DNA of 64,000 nt from Flavobacteriaceae bacterium (GTDB taxonomy: Bacteria; Bacteroidota; Bacteroidia; Flavobacteriales; Flavobacteriaceae): the NCBI GenBank assembly GCA_021648755.1, contig JAKISG010000002.1, positions 1-64,000 on the forward strand, written 5' to 3'. The notes beneath the pieces are model-generated. The model was not told the origin of the DNA. It saw nothing but the letters and a program-made list of their open reading frames with translations, and made no database searches. Position 1 is the first letter of the stretch. Each line of letters begins with the position of its first letter. Positions 53,620-62,403 of this stretch are shown piece after piece. The position numbers and the translations under genes were made by a program.

Positions 53620-54705
53620 ATGAAAAATACAGCACTTACACATATTCACGAAAAATTAGGGGCAAAAATAGTAGCTTTTGCAGGTTATAATATGCCTGTT
53701 CAGTACGAAGGTGTTAATATAGAGCATGAAACTGTAAGAAAAGGTGTCGGTGTTTTTGATGTTTCGCATATGGGTGAATTTTTGATTGAGGGTGAAAATG
53801 CACTTGCATTAATTCAAAAAGTAACGAGTAACGATGCGTCAAAATTAGAGGTTGGAGATGCACAATATTCCTATTTCCCTAATGATAAAGGAGGAGTTGT
53901 AGATGATTTAATTTGTTATCGAATTAAAGAAAATACGTATTTATTAGTAGTAAATGCTAGTAATATAGAGAAAGATTGGAATTGGATTTCAAAATATAAT
54001 GAAGTTATTGGTGCAAAAATGAAAGATTTGTCTAAAAATTATTCACTTTTAGCAATTCAAGGTCCAAAAACAGTAGAAGCTATACAAAATTTGACTTCTG
54101 TAGATTTAGCAACTATTAAATTTTATACTTTTAAAATTGCAACTTTTGCTGGGATTAAAGATGTAATTATTTCTGCAACGGGCTATACTGGTTCTGGCGG
54201 TTTTGAAATTTATTGTAAAAATAATGAAGTTGAACAAATTTGGAATAAAATTTTTGAAGTTGGAAAAAAATTCGATATCAAACCTATTGGTCTTGCAGCT
54301 AGAGACACCTTACGTTTAGAGATGGGTTATTGTCTTTATGGAAATGATATTAACGACAACACATCACCAATTGAAGCAGGTTTAGGGTGGATTACTAAGT
54401 TTACTAAAGATTTTGTAAACAGCAAAAATCTAAAAAAACAAAAAGAAGAGGGTGTTACAAAACGATTAATTGCTTTTGAGTTAACTGAAAGAGGTGTTCC
54501 AAGATATGATTATAGTATTGTGGATAAAAAGGGAAAGAATATTGGTATTGTAACAAGCGGTACTATGAGTCCTAGTCTAAAAAAAGGTATTGGTATGGGT
54601 TATGTAATAAAAGAGCAGTCAAAAAAAGGAAATCAAATTTTTATACAGGTTCGTAAAAAACAAATTCCTGCAACTATTATAAAATTGCCTTTTTATAAAG
54701 AATAG
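53620..54705 (+). CDS. gcvT: Glycine cleavage system T protein (aminomethyltransferase)
   Basis: 361 residues. It transfers the aminomethyl group of glycine from lipoylated H protein to tetrahydrofolate and releases ammonia. Motifs are GYNMPVQYEG, VGVFDVSHMGEF (catalytic Asp region), DDLICYRI, GYTGSGGFEIYC and RLEMGYCLYGNDI. The ATG at 53620 was chosen; the 20-residue upstream extension is hydrophobic and not conserved. No other gcv genes are adjacent. Confidence 0.95.
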   Translation: MKNTALTHIHEKLGAKIVAFAGYNMPVQYEGVNIEHETVRKGVGVFDVSHMGEFLIEGENALALIQKVTSNDASKLEVGDAQYSYFPNDKGGVVDDLICYRIKENTYLLVVNASNIEKDWNWISKYNEVIGAKMKDLSKNYSLLAIQGPKTVEAIQNLTSVDLATIKFYTFKIATFAGIKDVIISATGYTGSGGFEIYCKNNEVEQIWNKIFEVGKKFDIKPIGLAARDTLRLEMGYCLYGNDINDNTSPIEAGLGWITKFTKDFVNSKNLKKQKEEGVTKRLIAFELTERGVPRYDYSIVDKKGKNIGIVTSGTMSPSLKKGIGMGYVIKEQSKKGNQIFIQVRKKQIPATIIKLPFYKE

Positions 54706-54764
54706 GTTCGCTCAATTCATTTTAATTAACTTGAATACAGGTACTTACATATGTTTATTTATTT

Positions 54765-55613
54765 TCATTCTTCATTTTCTAATTCGTCTTTATAAGTTTG
54801 TATTTTTATTTTTTCTTCTTTATTTAAAACTGGATAATTCATAGTCAAATTTCCTAAGGCATTTAAAATTTCTTTTGCGACTAATAATCTTGCTGTTGGC
54901 TTATCATCTGCAGGAATAATGTGCCAAGGTGCATTTTTTGTTGAAGTTCTATTTAACAGATCTTCATAACAAACCATATATTTGCTCCATAATTTTCGCT
55001 CTTTTAAATCGCCTGATGAGAATTTCCAGTTTTTTTCTAGCAGATTAAGTCTTCTTAATAATCTATTTTTTTGTTCTTCTTTTGAAAGGTTTAAAAAAAA
55101 TTTTAGAACTATTGTACCATTTAAAGTAATTTGTTCTTCAAAATTATTTATTGCTTTCATTCTTTTATGGTAAAAAGCATCATTTAAATCTTCTATGTTT
55201 AGGTTTGGAATATTTTCACCTAAAATATAACTTTTATGTACTCTTGTAACTAAAACATTTTCATAATGTGTTCTGTTAAAAACGCCTATTTTACCACGTT
55301 CTGGTAAGGCTATGTAATGTCGCCATAAATAATCGTGTTTTAATTCAGTTTCTGTTGGTGTCTTAAAACTATGAACAACTACTCCTCTAGCGTTTATATC
55401 TTTAAACACTTCTCTAATTAAACTATCTTTACCTGAAGTATCCATACCTTGTAAACAAATAAGTACACTATATTTGCCCTGTGCATACATTATATCTTGT
55501 AGTTTACTTATTTCTCTTCGCGTTTTTTTGAGTTCTTTTTTTGCATTTTCTTGAACTTCTTTTGTATTGAAGTCTGTTAATTTTATTTTAGAAGTTATTT
55601 TATAGTTAGACAT
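54765..55613 (-). CDS. ppk2: Polyphosphate kinase 2 family protein
   Basis: 282 residues. Walker A-like LQGMDTSGKDSLIREVF, then the lid and Walker B region FKTPTETELKHDYLWRHYIALPERGKIGVFNRTHYENVLVTRVH, all typical of PPK2. It transfers phosphate between polyphosphate and nucleotides (ADP/AMP/GDP). It has a single PPK2 domain; which class and nucleotide it prefers cannot be decided by eye. It faces gcvT tail to tail. Confidence 0.92.
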   Translation of the reverse strand: MSNYKITSKIKLTDFNTKEVQENAKKELKKTRREISKLQDIMYAQGKYSVLICLQGMDTSGKDSLIREVFKDINARGVVVHSFKTPTETELKHDYLWRHYIALPERGKIGVFNRTHYENVLVTRVHKSYILGENIPNLNIEDLNDAFYHKRMKAINNFEEQITLNGTIVLKFFLNLSKEEQKNRLLRRLNLLEKNWKFSSGDLKERKLWSKYMVCYEDLLNRTSTKNAPWHIIPADDKPTARLLVAKEILNALGNLTMNYPVLNKEEKIKIQTYKDELENEE

Positions 55614-55710
55614 AATTATTATTTTTTAGCGTTTTTAAATACATTAAAACTATCAAAATTTGACTTACTTAACTCAATCAAAAATAAAAAGGCTCTCTAA
55701 GAAAATGATT

Positions 55711-56874
55711 CTATTTTGTTGCAAATAGTTTTATATCTTGTTCAGAAACTTCATTTTCGCCTAAAATAATCAAGCGTTCTATTACATTACGTAATTCTCT
55801 AATATTACCTGTCCAATCATATATTTTTAATAAATCAATTGCTTTTTTTGAGAATGATTTTACAATAGTACCTTGCTCTTTGGCTATTTTTTTTGAAAAA
55901 TAAGTAATTAGTAATGGTATATCTTCACGTCTTTCATTTAAAGCAGGTACTTTAATTAAGATTACGGCTAATCTGTGATATAAATCTTCTCTAAATTTAC
56001 CAGCAGCAATTTCTTTTTTTAAATTTTTGTTTGTTGCTGCAACAATCCTAACATCTACTTTTATATCTTTATCACTACCTACTCTACTTATTTTACTTTC
56101 TTGTAAGACTCGTAAAACTTTGGCTTGTGCTGGTAAACTCATATCGCCTATTTCGTCTAAAAATATGGTACCACCATTTGCTGCCTCAAATTTACCTGCT
56201 CTATCTTTATTTGCTCCTGTAAAACTTCCTTTTACGTGACCAAATAATTCGCTTTCTATTAATTCTGAAGGTATTGCTGCGCAGTTTACCTCGATCATTG
56301 GTGCTTTAAATCTTGGGCTTTTTTCATGTAACCAATGCGCTACTAGTTCTTTACCTGTACCATTAGCTCCTGTAATTAAAACACGTGCATCTGTTGGTGC
56401 TACTTTTTCTATTATTTCTTTGATTTGGGCAATTGCTATGCTCTCACCAATCATTTCGTATTTTTTATTTACTTTTTTCTTAAGTCTTTTATTTTCAACT
56501 ACTAGTACTTTTCTATCTAATGCATTTCTTACGGCATTTAATAAGCGGTTTAAATCTGGTGGTTTTGAAATATAATCAAAAGCGCCCAAACGCATAGTCT
56601 CTACAGCTGTATCTAAATCGCCATGACCAGAAATCATAATAAATGGTATTTCAGGTTTTATTTCTTGTGCTTTTTGTAATACTTCTACACCATCCATTTT
56701 TGGCATTTTTATATCACATAAAACTAAATCGTAATCTTTATTTTTTATCATTTCGATTCCAATTAAACCATCTTTTGCTTCTTCTACTTGGTAAGCATCA
56801 TTTTCTTCGCTAATAATTTTCTTTAATACTCTTAGTATAGCTGCTTCGTCTTCTATTATTAGTATCTTACTCAT
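55711..56874 (-). CDS. NtrC-like sigma-54 response regulator lacking a Fis-type HTH
   Basis: 387 residues: receiver domain with phospho-acceptor D54 (LVLCDIKMPKMDG), a sigma-54 AAA+ domain with Walker A GANGTGKE (169-176), the sigma-54-contact loop GSFTGA (216-221, a variant of GAFTGA) and Walker B GGTIFLDEIGD (234-244), and the R-finger region. It ends soon after the AAA+ domain (ERLIILGENEVSEQDIKLFATK), with no C-terminal helix-turn-helix, so it either binds no specific DNA or works through a partner. The kinase is not adjacent. Confidence 0.93.
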   Translation of the reverse strand: MSKILIIEDEAAILRVLKKIISEENDAYQVEEAKDGLIGIEMIKNKDYDLVLCDIKMPKMDGVEVLQKAQEIKPEIPFIMISGHGDLDTAVETMRLGAFDYISKPPDLNRLLNAVRNALDRKVLVVENKRLKKKVNKKYEMIGESIAIAQIKEIIEKVAPTDARVLITGANGTGKELVAHWLHEKSPRFKAPMIEVNCAAIPSELIESELFGHVKGSFTGANKDRAGKFEAANGGTIFLDEIGDMSLPAQAKVLRVLQESKISRVGSDKDIKVDVRIVAATNKNLKKEIAAGKFREDLYHRLAVILIKVPALNERREDIPLLITYFSKKIAKEQGTIVKSFSKKAIDLLKIYDWTGNIRELRNVIERLIILGENEVSEQDIKLFATK

Positions 56875-56949
56875 ATTTGTGTTGATTTGTTAATTTATAT
56901 CACAATGGTTACAAATATACAATGATTAAACGATTCTGCAATAAAGAAT

Positions 56950-58266
56950 TTAATACCTAAGCCATTTAAACAGTTCTTTATATGTTGGCTTTTTACCGTA
57001 CATCAAAATACCTATTCTATAAATTTTGGCCGCTAACCATACAGTAAAAATAAAAGTTCCTACTAATAAAACAATAGAAACTATAATTTGCCAAACTGGG
57101 ACTCCAAATGGCACACGCATTAACATTACTATTGGCGATGTTAGTGGTATCATAGAGAAAATGGTTGCTACTGGTCCATGTGGGTCATTAATTACTGAAA
57201 AGGCACCTACATAAACACCTAACATTAAAGGCATTATTATGGGCATCATAAATTGCTGTGTATCTGTTTCATTATCTACTGCTGAACCTATTGCAGCATA
57301 TAGTGAACTGTATAATAAAAACCCTCCTAAAAAGTAAATAATAAATAATATTAGCATTAAAGTTATTGGCATTTTACTAATTACACTTACTAATTGCTCT
57401 TGCTTAGTCATGATCTCTTTTGCTACTTCTAATTGTTCAATACTTACGTTGGCTTGTGCTATTTTACCTGTATCTATATCTAAAAAAGAAAGTGCTACAA
57501 AACTAAGTATAGCAATCATAATTCCCCAAATAGCAAATTGTGTAAGACCTGCTAGTGCATTACCAATAATTTTTCCCATCATTAATTGGAATGGCTTAAC
57601 TGATGAAATAATAATTTCAACAATTCTACTTGTCTTTTCTTCTATAACACTTCGCATTACTGAATTGCCATAAATCATAATAAACATCATTAAAAGATAA
57701 CCTGCTATTGAACCAAATCCTATTTTAATTCCATTTTCAAATTTTGAAGATTTTTCACCAGAATAAGTAGCTAAATTAAATATTGATTTTATTTTTGTCG
57801 ATTTTATTTTTTCAATATCAATGCCTAGTTGTTTTAATTTTAGATGTTGTAAACTAGCTTCTATTTTTTTTTCTAAGGATTCTACTAATATTAGGTTTGG
57901 TGTTTTTTTAGTAAAAAATGCTATAGTATTTGCTGTTTTTTCAATAGAATTGTGTTTTGGGATGATTAATAATCCGTAATATTCCTTTTTTTCTGCTTGT
58001 ACTTTAGCCTTATCTGCTCCTAATTTGGTCAAGTTGATATATTCAACTGTTTTAGAATTTTTTAACGGGTTTTCTTTTAATAGGCTTGCTGCATCTACAA
58101 AAGCAATAGTTTTTATTTTACTATCGTTTGCTTTGGTTAAATACATAATTAAAAAGCCCATACCAACCATTATAAAAGGGGCTAAAATAGTCATTATAAT
58201 AAATGATTTATTTCTTACTTTAGCATTAAATTCTCTTTTTATTATTAGTACTAATTTATTGTTCAT
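56950..58266 (-). CDS. ABC-2 type transporter permease (NatB-like)
   Basis: 438 residues: one N-terminal span (about 20-42), a large periplasmic loop (about 43-175) and five more spans (about 180-420), the ABC-2/NatB topology. It ends KRYRIGILMYGKKPTYKELFKWLRY-like (in part). The ATPase gene lies upstream on the same strand (58418-59344), so together they form an exporter, often annotated for Na+ or drugs; the substrate is unknown. Confidence 0.88.
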   Translation of the reverse strand: MNNKLVLIIKREFNAKVRNKSFIIMTILAPFIMVGMGFLIMYLTKANDSKIKTIAFVDAASLLKENPLKNSKTVEYINLTKLGADKAKVQAEKKEYYGLLIIPKHNSIEKTANTIAFFTKKTPNLILVESLEKKIEASLQHLKLKQLGIDIEKIKSTKIKSIFNLATYSGEKSSKFENGIKIGFGSIAGYLLMMFIMIYGNSVMRSVIEEKTSRIVEIIISSVKPFQLMMGKIIGNALAGLTQFAIWGIMIAILSFVALSFLDIDTGKIAQANVSIEQLEVAKEIMTKQEQLVSVISKMPITLMLILFIIYFLGGFLLYSSLYAAIGSAVDNETDTQQFMMPIIMPLMLGVYVGAFSVINDPHGPVATIFSMIPLTSPIVMLMRVPFGVPVWQIIVSIVLLVGTFIFTVWLAAKIYRIGILMYGKKPTYKELFKWLRY

Positions 58267-58417
58267 AATTTATATTTTTTTAAATTCCAAATTTCAAATA
58301 GGTTTTAAAAAACTTTTTATTGTTACTTTGAAATTTATTTTTTGAATTTGTGACTTACTTGAAGCTTATTGAAGCTTAGTTAGAATTTTCCACCTTATAG
58401 ATTTTTCTAAATAGGTG

Positions 58418-59344
58418 TTAATTATTACTCTTTACTGCTTGAATAAAAATATCGTTTGCATTTGGTATTACCTCTACAAAGTGATTTATTAATGCTTTTG
58501 TATTTAAGTACTTTATTAATTCTGTAGAGTTTTCACTGTTAATTTTAATATTCAATTTTAATTCTTTATTTAAGGATTTAAAATTCGCATCTTCTATAGT
58601 AAACTTCTCTCCTATTTCAGCTTTCAACTTTTCATTATCAGCGGTTACTAAGCCTACTTGAAACGTATTTGTTTTAAATTGTTTTTTAATATCTATTAAA
58701 TTGCCTTCTAAAATTAAATTTGATTTATCTATTAAAGCAATATGGTCACATAATTCTTCTACAGATTCCATTCTGTGTGTAGAAAAAATCACTGTTGCTC
58801 CTTCATTACGTAATTGCAATATTTCATCTCTAATTATGTTTGCGTTTATTGGGTCAAACCCACTAAAAACTTCATCAAAAATTAGTAATTTTGGTTTGTG
58901 TAATACTGTAATTATAAATTGGATTTTTTGTGCTTGACCTTTAGAGAGTTCTTGCATTTTTTTATTCCACCAAGAACCTATTTCAAATTTATCAAACCAG
59001 TATTTAAGTTGTGTTTTTGCTCCATTTTTAGTCATGCCTTTTAGCATAGCTAAATAGATTGCTTGCTCACCAACTTTCATATTTTTATATAAGCCGCGTT
59101 CTTCTGGCATATAACCAATGTATTGTATGTCTTCTTGCTTTAATGGTTTGCCATCTAACAAAACGGAACCTTTATCTGGTAATGTTATTTGGTTAATAAT
59201 TCTAATTAAAGTAGTTTTACCTGCTCCATTTGGTCCAAGTAAACCAAAAATTGAGTTTTTTGGCACGTTGATAGAAACGTTATTAAGAGCTATAAAGTCA
59301 CCGAATTTTTTAACTACATTTTTGATTATTAATAAGTTATCCAT
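58418..59344 (-). CDS. ABC transporter ATP-binding protein (NatA-like)
   Basis: 308 residues: Walker A GPNGAGKT (37-44), Q-loop region GYMPEERGLY, signature LSKGQAQKIQ (a variant of LSGGQ), Walker B LLIFDEVFSGFDP, the switch His in STHRME, and a C-terminal DUF4162-type extension (about 225-305). It powers the permease encoded downstream after 151 nt. The direct repeat TTGAAGCTTA lies twice between the two genes (about 58359-58380). Confidence 0.92.
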   Translation of the reverse strand: MDNLLIIKNVVKKFGDFIALNNVSINVPKNSIFGLLGPNGAGKTTLIRIINQITLPDKGSVLLDGKPLKQEDIQYIGYMPEERGLYKNMKVGEQAIYLAMLKGMTKNGAKTQLKYWFDKFEIGSWWNKKMQELSKGQAQKIQFIITVLHKPKLLIFDEVFSGFDPINANIIRDEILQLRNEGATVIFSTHRMESVEELCDHIALIDKSNLILEGNLIDIKKQFKTNTFQVGLVTADNEKLKAEIGEKFTIEDANFKSLNKELKLNIKINSENSTELIKYLNTKALINHFVEVIPNANDIFIQAVKSNN

Positions 59345-59487
59345 TTATTTAATTTAAGTTTAAAATGTGTACTCATTTGTCTAATTTATAGATAAAAGTT
59401 ACCGTTTTTTTTAATTTTTTTTTTATTTTGGCTATTATTTCCCTTTTTACTTCTTAATTTTCCTATTTCTAACTTAACACCTGAAAC

Positions 59488-59592
59488 GCTCTATTTACTT
59501 TGGTCTCAAGTTTAGTTAAAGCAAAACTAAATAAATAAACGAGTTTTAAAACTATTTTTTTAATTTTATTTTTGTGATGTTATGAACATTGG
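59488..59592 (-). repeat. Repeat copy B of the dnaX promoter region
   Basis: The reverse strand matches 17133-17238 almost throughout (for example CGTTTATTTATTTAGTTTTG and GAGACCAAAGTAAAT are exact). The promoter box is altered to TAAACTTG and no dnaX coding sequence follows, so this copy is probably inactive. Confidence 0.8.
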
Positions 59593-59749
59593 AGTGTCTA
59601 CCTTTGATATGATAATTTTTTATAACGTATAATTGGAAACTTCTCTCTTTTTTGAAAAATTTTCTGATTTAGTTAGGGTTGTAAATGTTTCGGTAGCTAG
59701 TTCTACCATTTGTGTGTTTTTTTGCCGTAGCTTTTTTTACGGTCAGTTC

Positions 59750-60029
59750 TCAATGACGATTATCGCATAATACGGGGATAGTCTCTTCTAATTTACTTAA
59801 AACATTTATCCATGAACAGCCAAAAGATTTATAGAAAAAACCAAACATAACAGGTTTATCTTTAAATATCTTTCCTGTCCATTGCTCTGTTTTAAGTTTC
59901 TCAAACTCTCCAATGTTTATTGAGGTTAAAGATCTTGATTCTCCAGAAAAGAAAACTTCATTAAAAATAATTTGATTGTTTTTTGAAAGCACTACTAGAT
60001 GTCTTGCCTCGTAACCAGGGTTTTTAAAT
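59750..60029 (-). pseudogene. Orphan open-frame fragment, unknown
   Basis: An open frame of about 93 codons with no ATG; it begins right after a stop and could use GTG at 59992. It contains LTSINIGEFEKLKTEQWTG and MFGFFYKSFGCSWINVLSKL. I recognise no family. Position among relics and lack of a start suggest the 3' part of a lost gene. Confidence 0.35.
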
Positions 60030-60073
60030 TAGTTTTTTTAAAAGTTTATACAGGTCTTAAAAACGGCTTTAAT

Positions 60074-60193
60074 TTAGTTCTCCAACATATTGTAGATGTT
60101 TATTTTTTTATCACTATTTTTAAATTCTCGAATACTTCTATTCGTAGTATACTTTTTAAATTTTTCCAATCATTTTGTTTTTCAATAAATTGA
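60074..60193 (-). pseudogene. ISAs1-family transposase relic (middle part)
   Basis: FIEKQNDWKNLKSILRIE, then after a frameshift IREFKNSDKK, resembles the NDWxxLKxxxxVESxRE segment of ISAs1 transposases. It is only 120 bases and not joined to the relic at 43.7 kb. Confidence 0.55.
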
Positions 60194-60322
60194 AAATTAG
60201 TCTACACTATTGCTCTGTTAATTTTGGTATGTTGGTAACTCTTGGCGGTTCCTGGTAAGCATAGCAATTTCTTTAAATTGTTCTAACATACTATTTACTT
60301 GTGGGATTTAAAGTAATAGATA

Positions 60323-60354
60323 CAAAAAAAACCATCTTCTCCAAGATGGTTTTT
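60323..60354 (-). terminator. Terminator of rpsT
   Basis: On the minus strand AAACCATCTT, loop GGAG, AAGATGGTTT then a run of T (60323-60330 on the complement), 24 nt after the rpsT stop. Confidence 0.88.
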
Positions 60355-60378
60355 AAATAAATTAAATTTTTTATCAAA

Positions 60379-60630
60379 TTATAATGCGCCAACCATTTTT
60401 GTTAATTTAGACTTTAAGTTTCCTGCTTTATTTTGATGAATAATGTTCTTCTTTGCTAGTTTGTCGATTAAAGATAAGACATTAGTAAGCGACTTTTCTG
60501 CTTTCTTTTTATTAGTTTCTACACGTAAATCACGAATTGCATTACGAGCAGTTTTATGCTGTAATTTGTTTCGTAATCTTTTAGTATCATTACTTCTTAT
60601 TCTTTTAATTGCAGATTTATGATTTGCCAT
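60379..60630 (-). CDS. rpsT: 30S ribosomal protein S20
   Basis: 83 residues, basic and helical, with the S20 start MANHKSAIKRIRSNDTKRLRNK and core KKKAEKSLTNVLSLIDKLAKKNIIHQNKA. It binds the 16S rRNA 5' domain. It follows tRNA-Glu by 55 nt on the same strand and probably shares its transcript; a strong terminator follows. Confidence 0.96.
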   Translation of the reverse strand: MANHKSAIKRIRSNDTKRLRNKLQHKTARNAIRDLRVETNKKKAEKSLTNVLSLIDKLAKKNIIHQNKAGNLKSKLTKMVGAL

Positions 60631-60685
60631 CTTAACTTAAATTTATGTAACACGCTTAATTTATTTTAGCATGCTTATTATTATG

Positions 60686-60757
60686 TAGCCCGTAGGGGAG
60701 TCGAACCCCTCTTTCCAGGATGAAAACCTGAGGTCCTAACCGATAGACGAACGGGCC
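60686..60757 (-). tRNA. tRNA-Glu (anticodon TTC)
   Basis: A 72-nt cloverleaf. The acceptor GGCCCGT pairs with ACGGGCT (one wobble), discriminator A, CCA not encoded. The anticodon loop TTTTCAT gives anticodon TTC (GAA/GAG). The T arm is GAGGGGTTCGACTCCCCT, slightly extended. It lies between proS and rpsT on the same strand. Confidence 0.96.
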
Positions 60758-60786
60758 TTAACTAATTTTGATTATAAAATCGGTTG

Positions 60787-60794
60787 CAAAAGTA
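60787..60794 (-). promoter_or_regulatory. Promoter of tRNA-Glu/rpsT (TACTTTTG)
   Basis: TACTTTTG with TTTTG upstream (complement of 60814-60818) at a 19-nt spacer, 29 nt before the mature tRNA 5' end. A near-consensus Bacteroidota promoter. Confidence 0.65.
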
Positions 60795-60832
60795 ATTCAT
60801 TTTTTTAAACAAGCAAAACTTTTTTTAAAAAA

Positions 60833-62305
60833 TTAATACGCTTTTGCAAAAAGAACTCTAGACTTAGATACTGCACCTGTTAATACACACTTACCTTCTT
60901 CATTTTCAGTATCTAACAAAATACAACGTATAGTGGCTTTTGTTAATTTTTTTATTTCTTTTTCTGTTGCAATAGTACCATCCCAATGTGCAGCAATAAA
61001 ACCACCTTTGTTCTCTAATACACGCTTAAATTCTTCAAACGAATTTACCTTGGTAATATGTTCATTTCTAAAATTTAAAGCTTTTTTATAAAGATTATTT
61101 TGTATCTCAACTAATAAATTAGAAACTTTAGTTAAAAGGTTATCTTGCTCAACAAATTCTTTAGTCAAGGTATCTCTTCTTGCTAACTCAACGGTACCGT
61201 TTTCTAAATCTTTAGGACCAATTGCTATTCTTAATGGCACTCCTTTTAATTCATATTCAGCAAATTTAAATCCTGGTTTATACGTAGTTCTATTATCGAA
61301 CTTAACAGAAATATTCTTTTCTTTAAAGGCAATTATCATTTTATTAACAACTTTTGTTATTGCATCTAATTGTTCATCATTACGGTAAATAGGTACAATT
61401 ACTACTTGTATTGGCGCTAAATTAGGAGGTAATACCAAACCTTGATCATCTGAATGCGTCATTACTAAAGCGCCTATCAATCTTGTTGTAACTCCCCAAG
61501 AGGTTGCCCAAACATAATTTTGTTTTCCTTCATTAGTCGTAAACTTCACATCAAAAGCCTTAGCGAAATTTTGACCTAAAAAATGAGAAGTTCCTGCTTG
61601 CAAAGCTTTGCCATCTTGCATTAAAGCTTCAATAGTAAAAGTATTTAAAGCGCCGCCAAAACGTTCATTTTCTGTTTTTTCCCCTTTAATAACTGGTATT
61701 GCCATAAAATCTTGTAAGAAATCTGCATAAAGATTATGCATTAATTGTGCTTCTTCTAGCGCTTCTTCTTTTGTAGCATGCGCAGTATGTCCTTCTTGCC
61801 ATAAAAATTCTGCAGTTCTTAAAAATAACCTTGTACGCATTTCCCAGCGCATTACATTTGCCCACTGATTAATTTTAATTGGTAAATCTCTATACGATTG
61901 TATCCATTTTCTATATGAATCCCAAATAATAGTTTCTGAGGTTGGTCTAATAATCAACTCCTCTTCTAACTTTGCTTTCTCGTCAACAATAATACTTCCG
62001 TCATCGGCAGTTTTTAACCTATAATGCGTAACTACTGCACATTCTTTTGCAAAACCCTCTACATGACTTGCCTCTTTTGTAAAATATGATTTTGGAATTA
62101 ATAATGGAAAATAAGCATTTTCATGACCAGTTTCTTTAAATCTTTTATCTAATTCGGCTTGTACTTTTTCCCAAATTGCATACCCGTAAGGTTTAATAAC
62201 CATCATACCTCTAACGCCTGAATTTTCGGCTAAATCAGCTTTAACAACTAACTCATTATACCATTTTGAATAATCTTCACTTCTTTTTGTTAATTTTTTA
62301 CTCAT
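60833..62305 (-). CDS. proS: Prolyl-tRNA synthetase (archaeal/eukaryotic-type, ProS type 3)
   Basis: A 490-residue class II synthetase. Motif 2 region NVMRWEMRTRLFLRTAEFLWQEGHTAHA; catalytic-pocket sequence LQAGTSHFLGQNFAKAFDVKF; motif 3 GVTTRLIGALVMTHSDDQGLVLPP. The short form lacks the INS editing domain and has the extra C-terminal zinc-binding-like domain of the type 3 enzymes (ending SRVLFAKAY). The start is ATG at 62305. Confidence 0.96.
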   Translation of the reverse strand: MSKKLTKRSEDYSKWYNELVVKADLAENSGVRGMMVIKPYGYAIWEKVQAELDKRFKETGHENAYFPLLIPKSYFTKEASHVEGFAKECAVVTHYRLKTADDGSIIVDEKAKLEEELIIRPTSETIIWDSYRKWIQSYRDLPIKINQWANVMRWEMRTRLFLRTAEFLWQEGHTAHATKEEALEEAQLMHNLYADFLQDFMAIPVIKGEKTENERFGGALNTFTIEALMQDGKALQAGTSHFLGQNFAKAFDVKFTTNEGKQNYVWATSWGVTTRLIGALVMTHSDDQGLVLPPNLAPIQVVIVPIYRNDEQLDAITKVVNKMIIAFKEKNISVKFDNRTTYKPGFKFAEYELKGVPLRIAIGPKDLENGTVELARRDTLTKEFVEQDNLLTKVSNLLVEIQNNLYKKALNFRNEHITKVNSFEEFKRVLENKGGFIAAHWDGTIATEKEIKKLTKATIRCILLDTENEEGKCVLTGAVSKSRVLFAKAY

Positions 62306-62372
62306 TTTTTAGTTGTTTGGCACTATATTTGTAATTAAAATTATAATTAAATTTATTGAAGCAAATTTAAAT

Positions 62373-62380
62373 TATTTTTG
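62373..62380 (+). promoter_or_regulatory. Promoter box of the Gly/Ser/Arg-rich lipoprotein (TATTTTTG)
   Basis: TATTTTTG, 23 nt before the ATG at 62404, matches TAnnTTTG. Confidence 0.45.
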
Positions 62381-62403
62381 TAAATTTCACCTATTAAAAC
62401 CAT

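Larger units (their letters stand above)
59345..60378. other. Decayed intergenic island
   Basis: About 1 kb without an intact gene. In order: AT-rich DNA; a reverse copy of the dnaX promoter region (59488-59592); unassigned DNA; an orphan open frame (59750-60029); an ISAs1 relic (60074-60193); and the rpsT terminator (60323-60354). Confidence 0.6.

Noticed and set aside
59999..60193. Plus-strand ORF in the decayed island
   Set aside because: The opposite strand carries the ISAs1-like relic, which explains the open frame.
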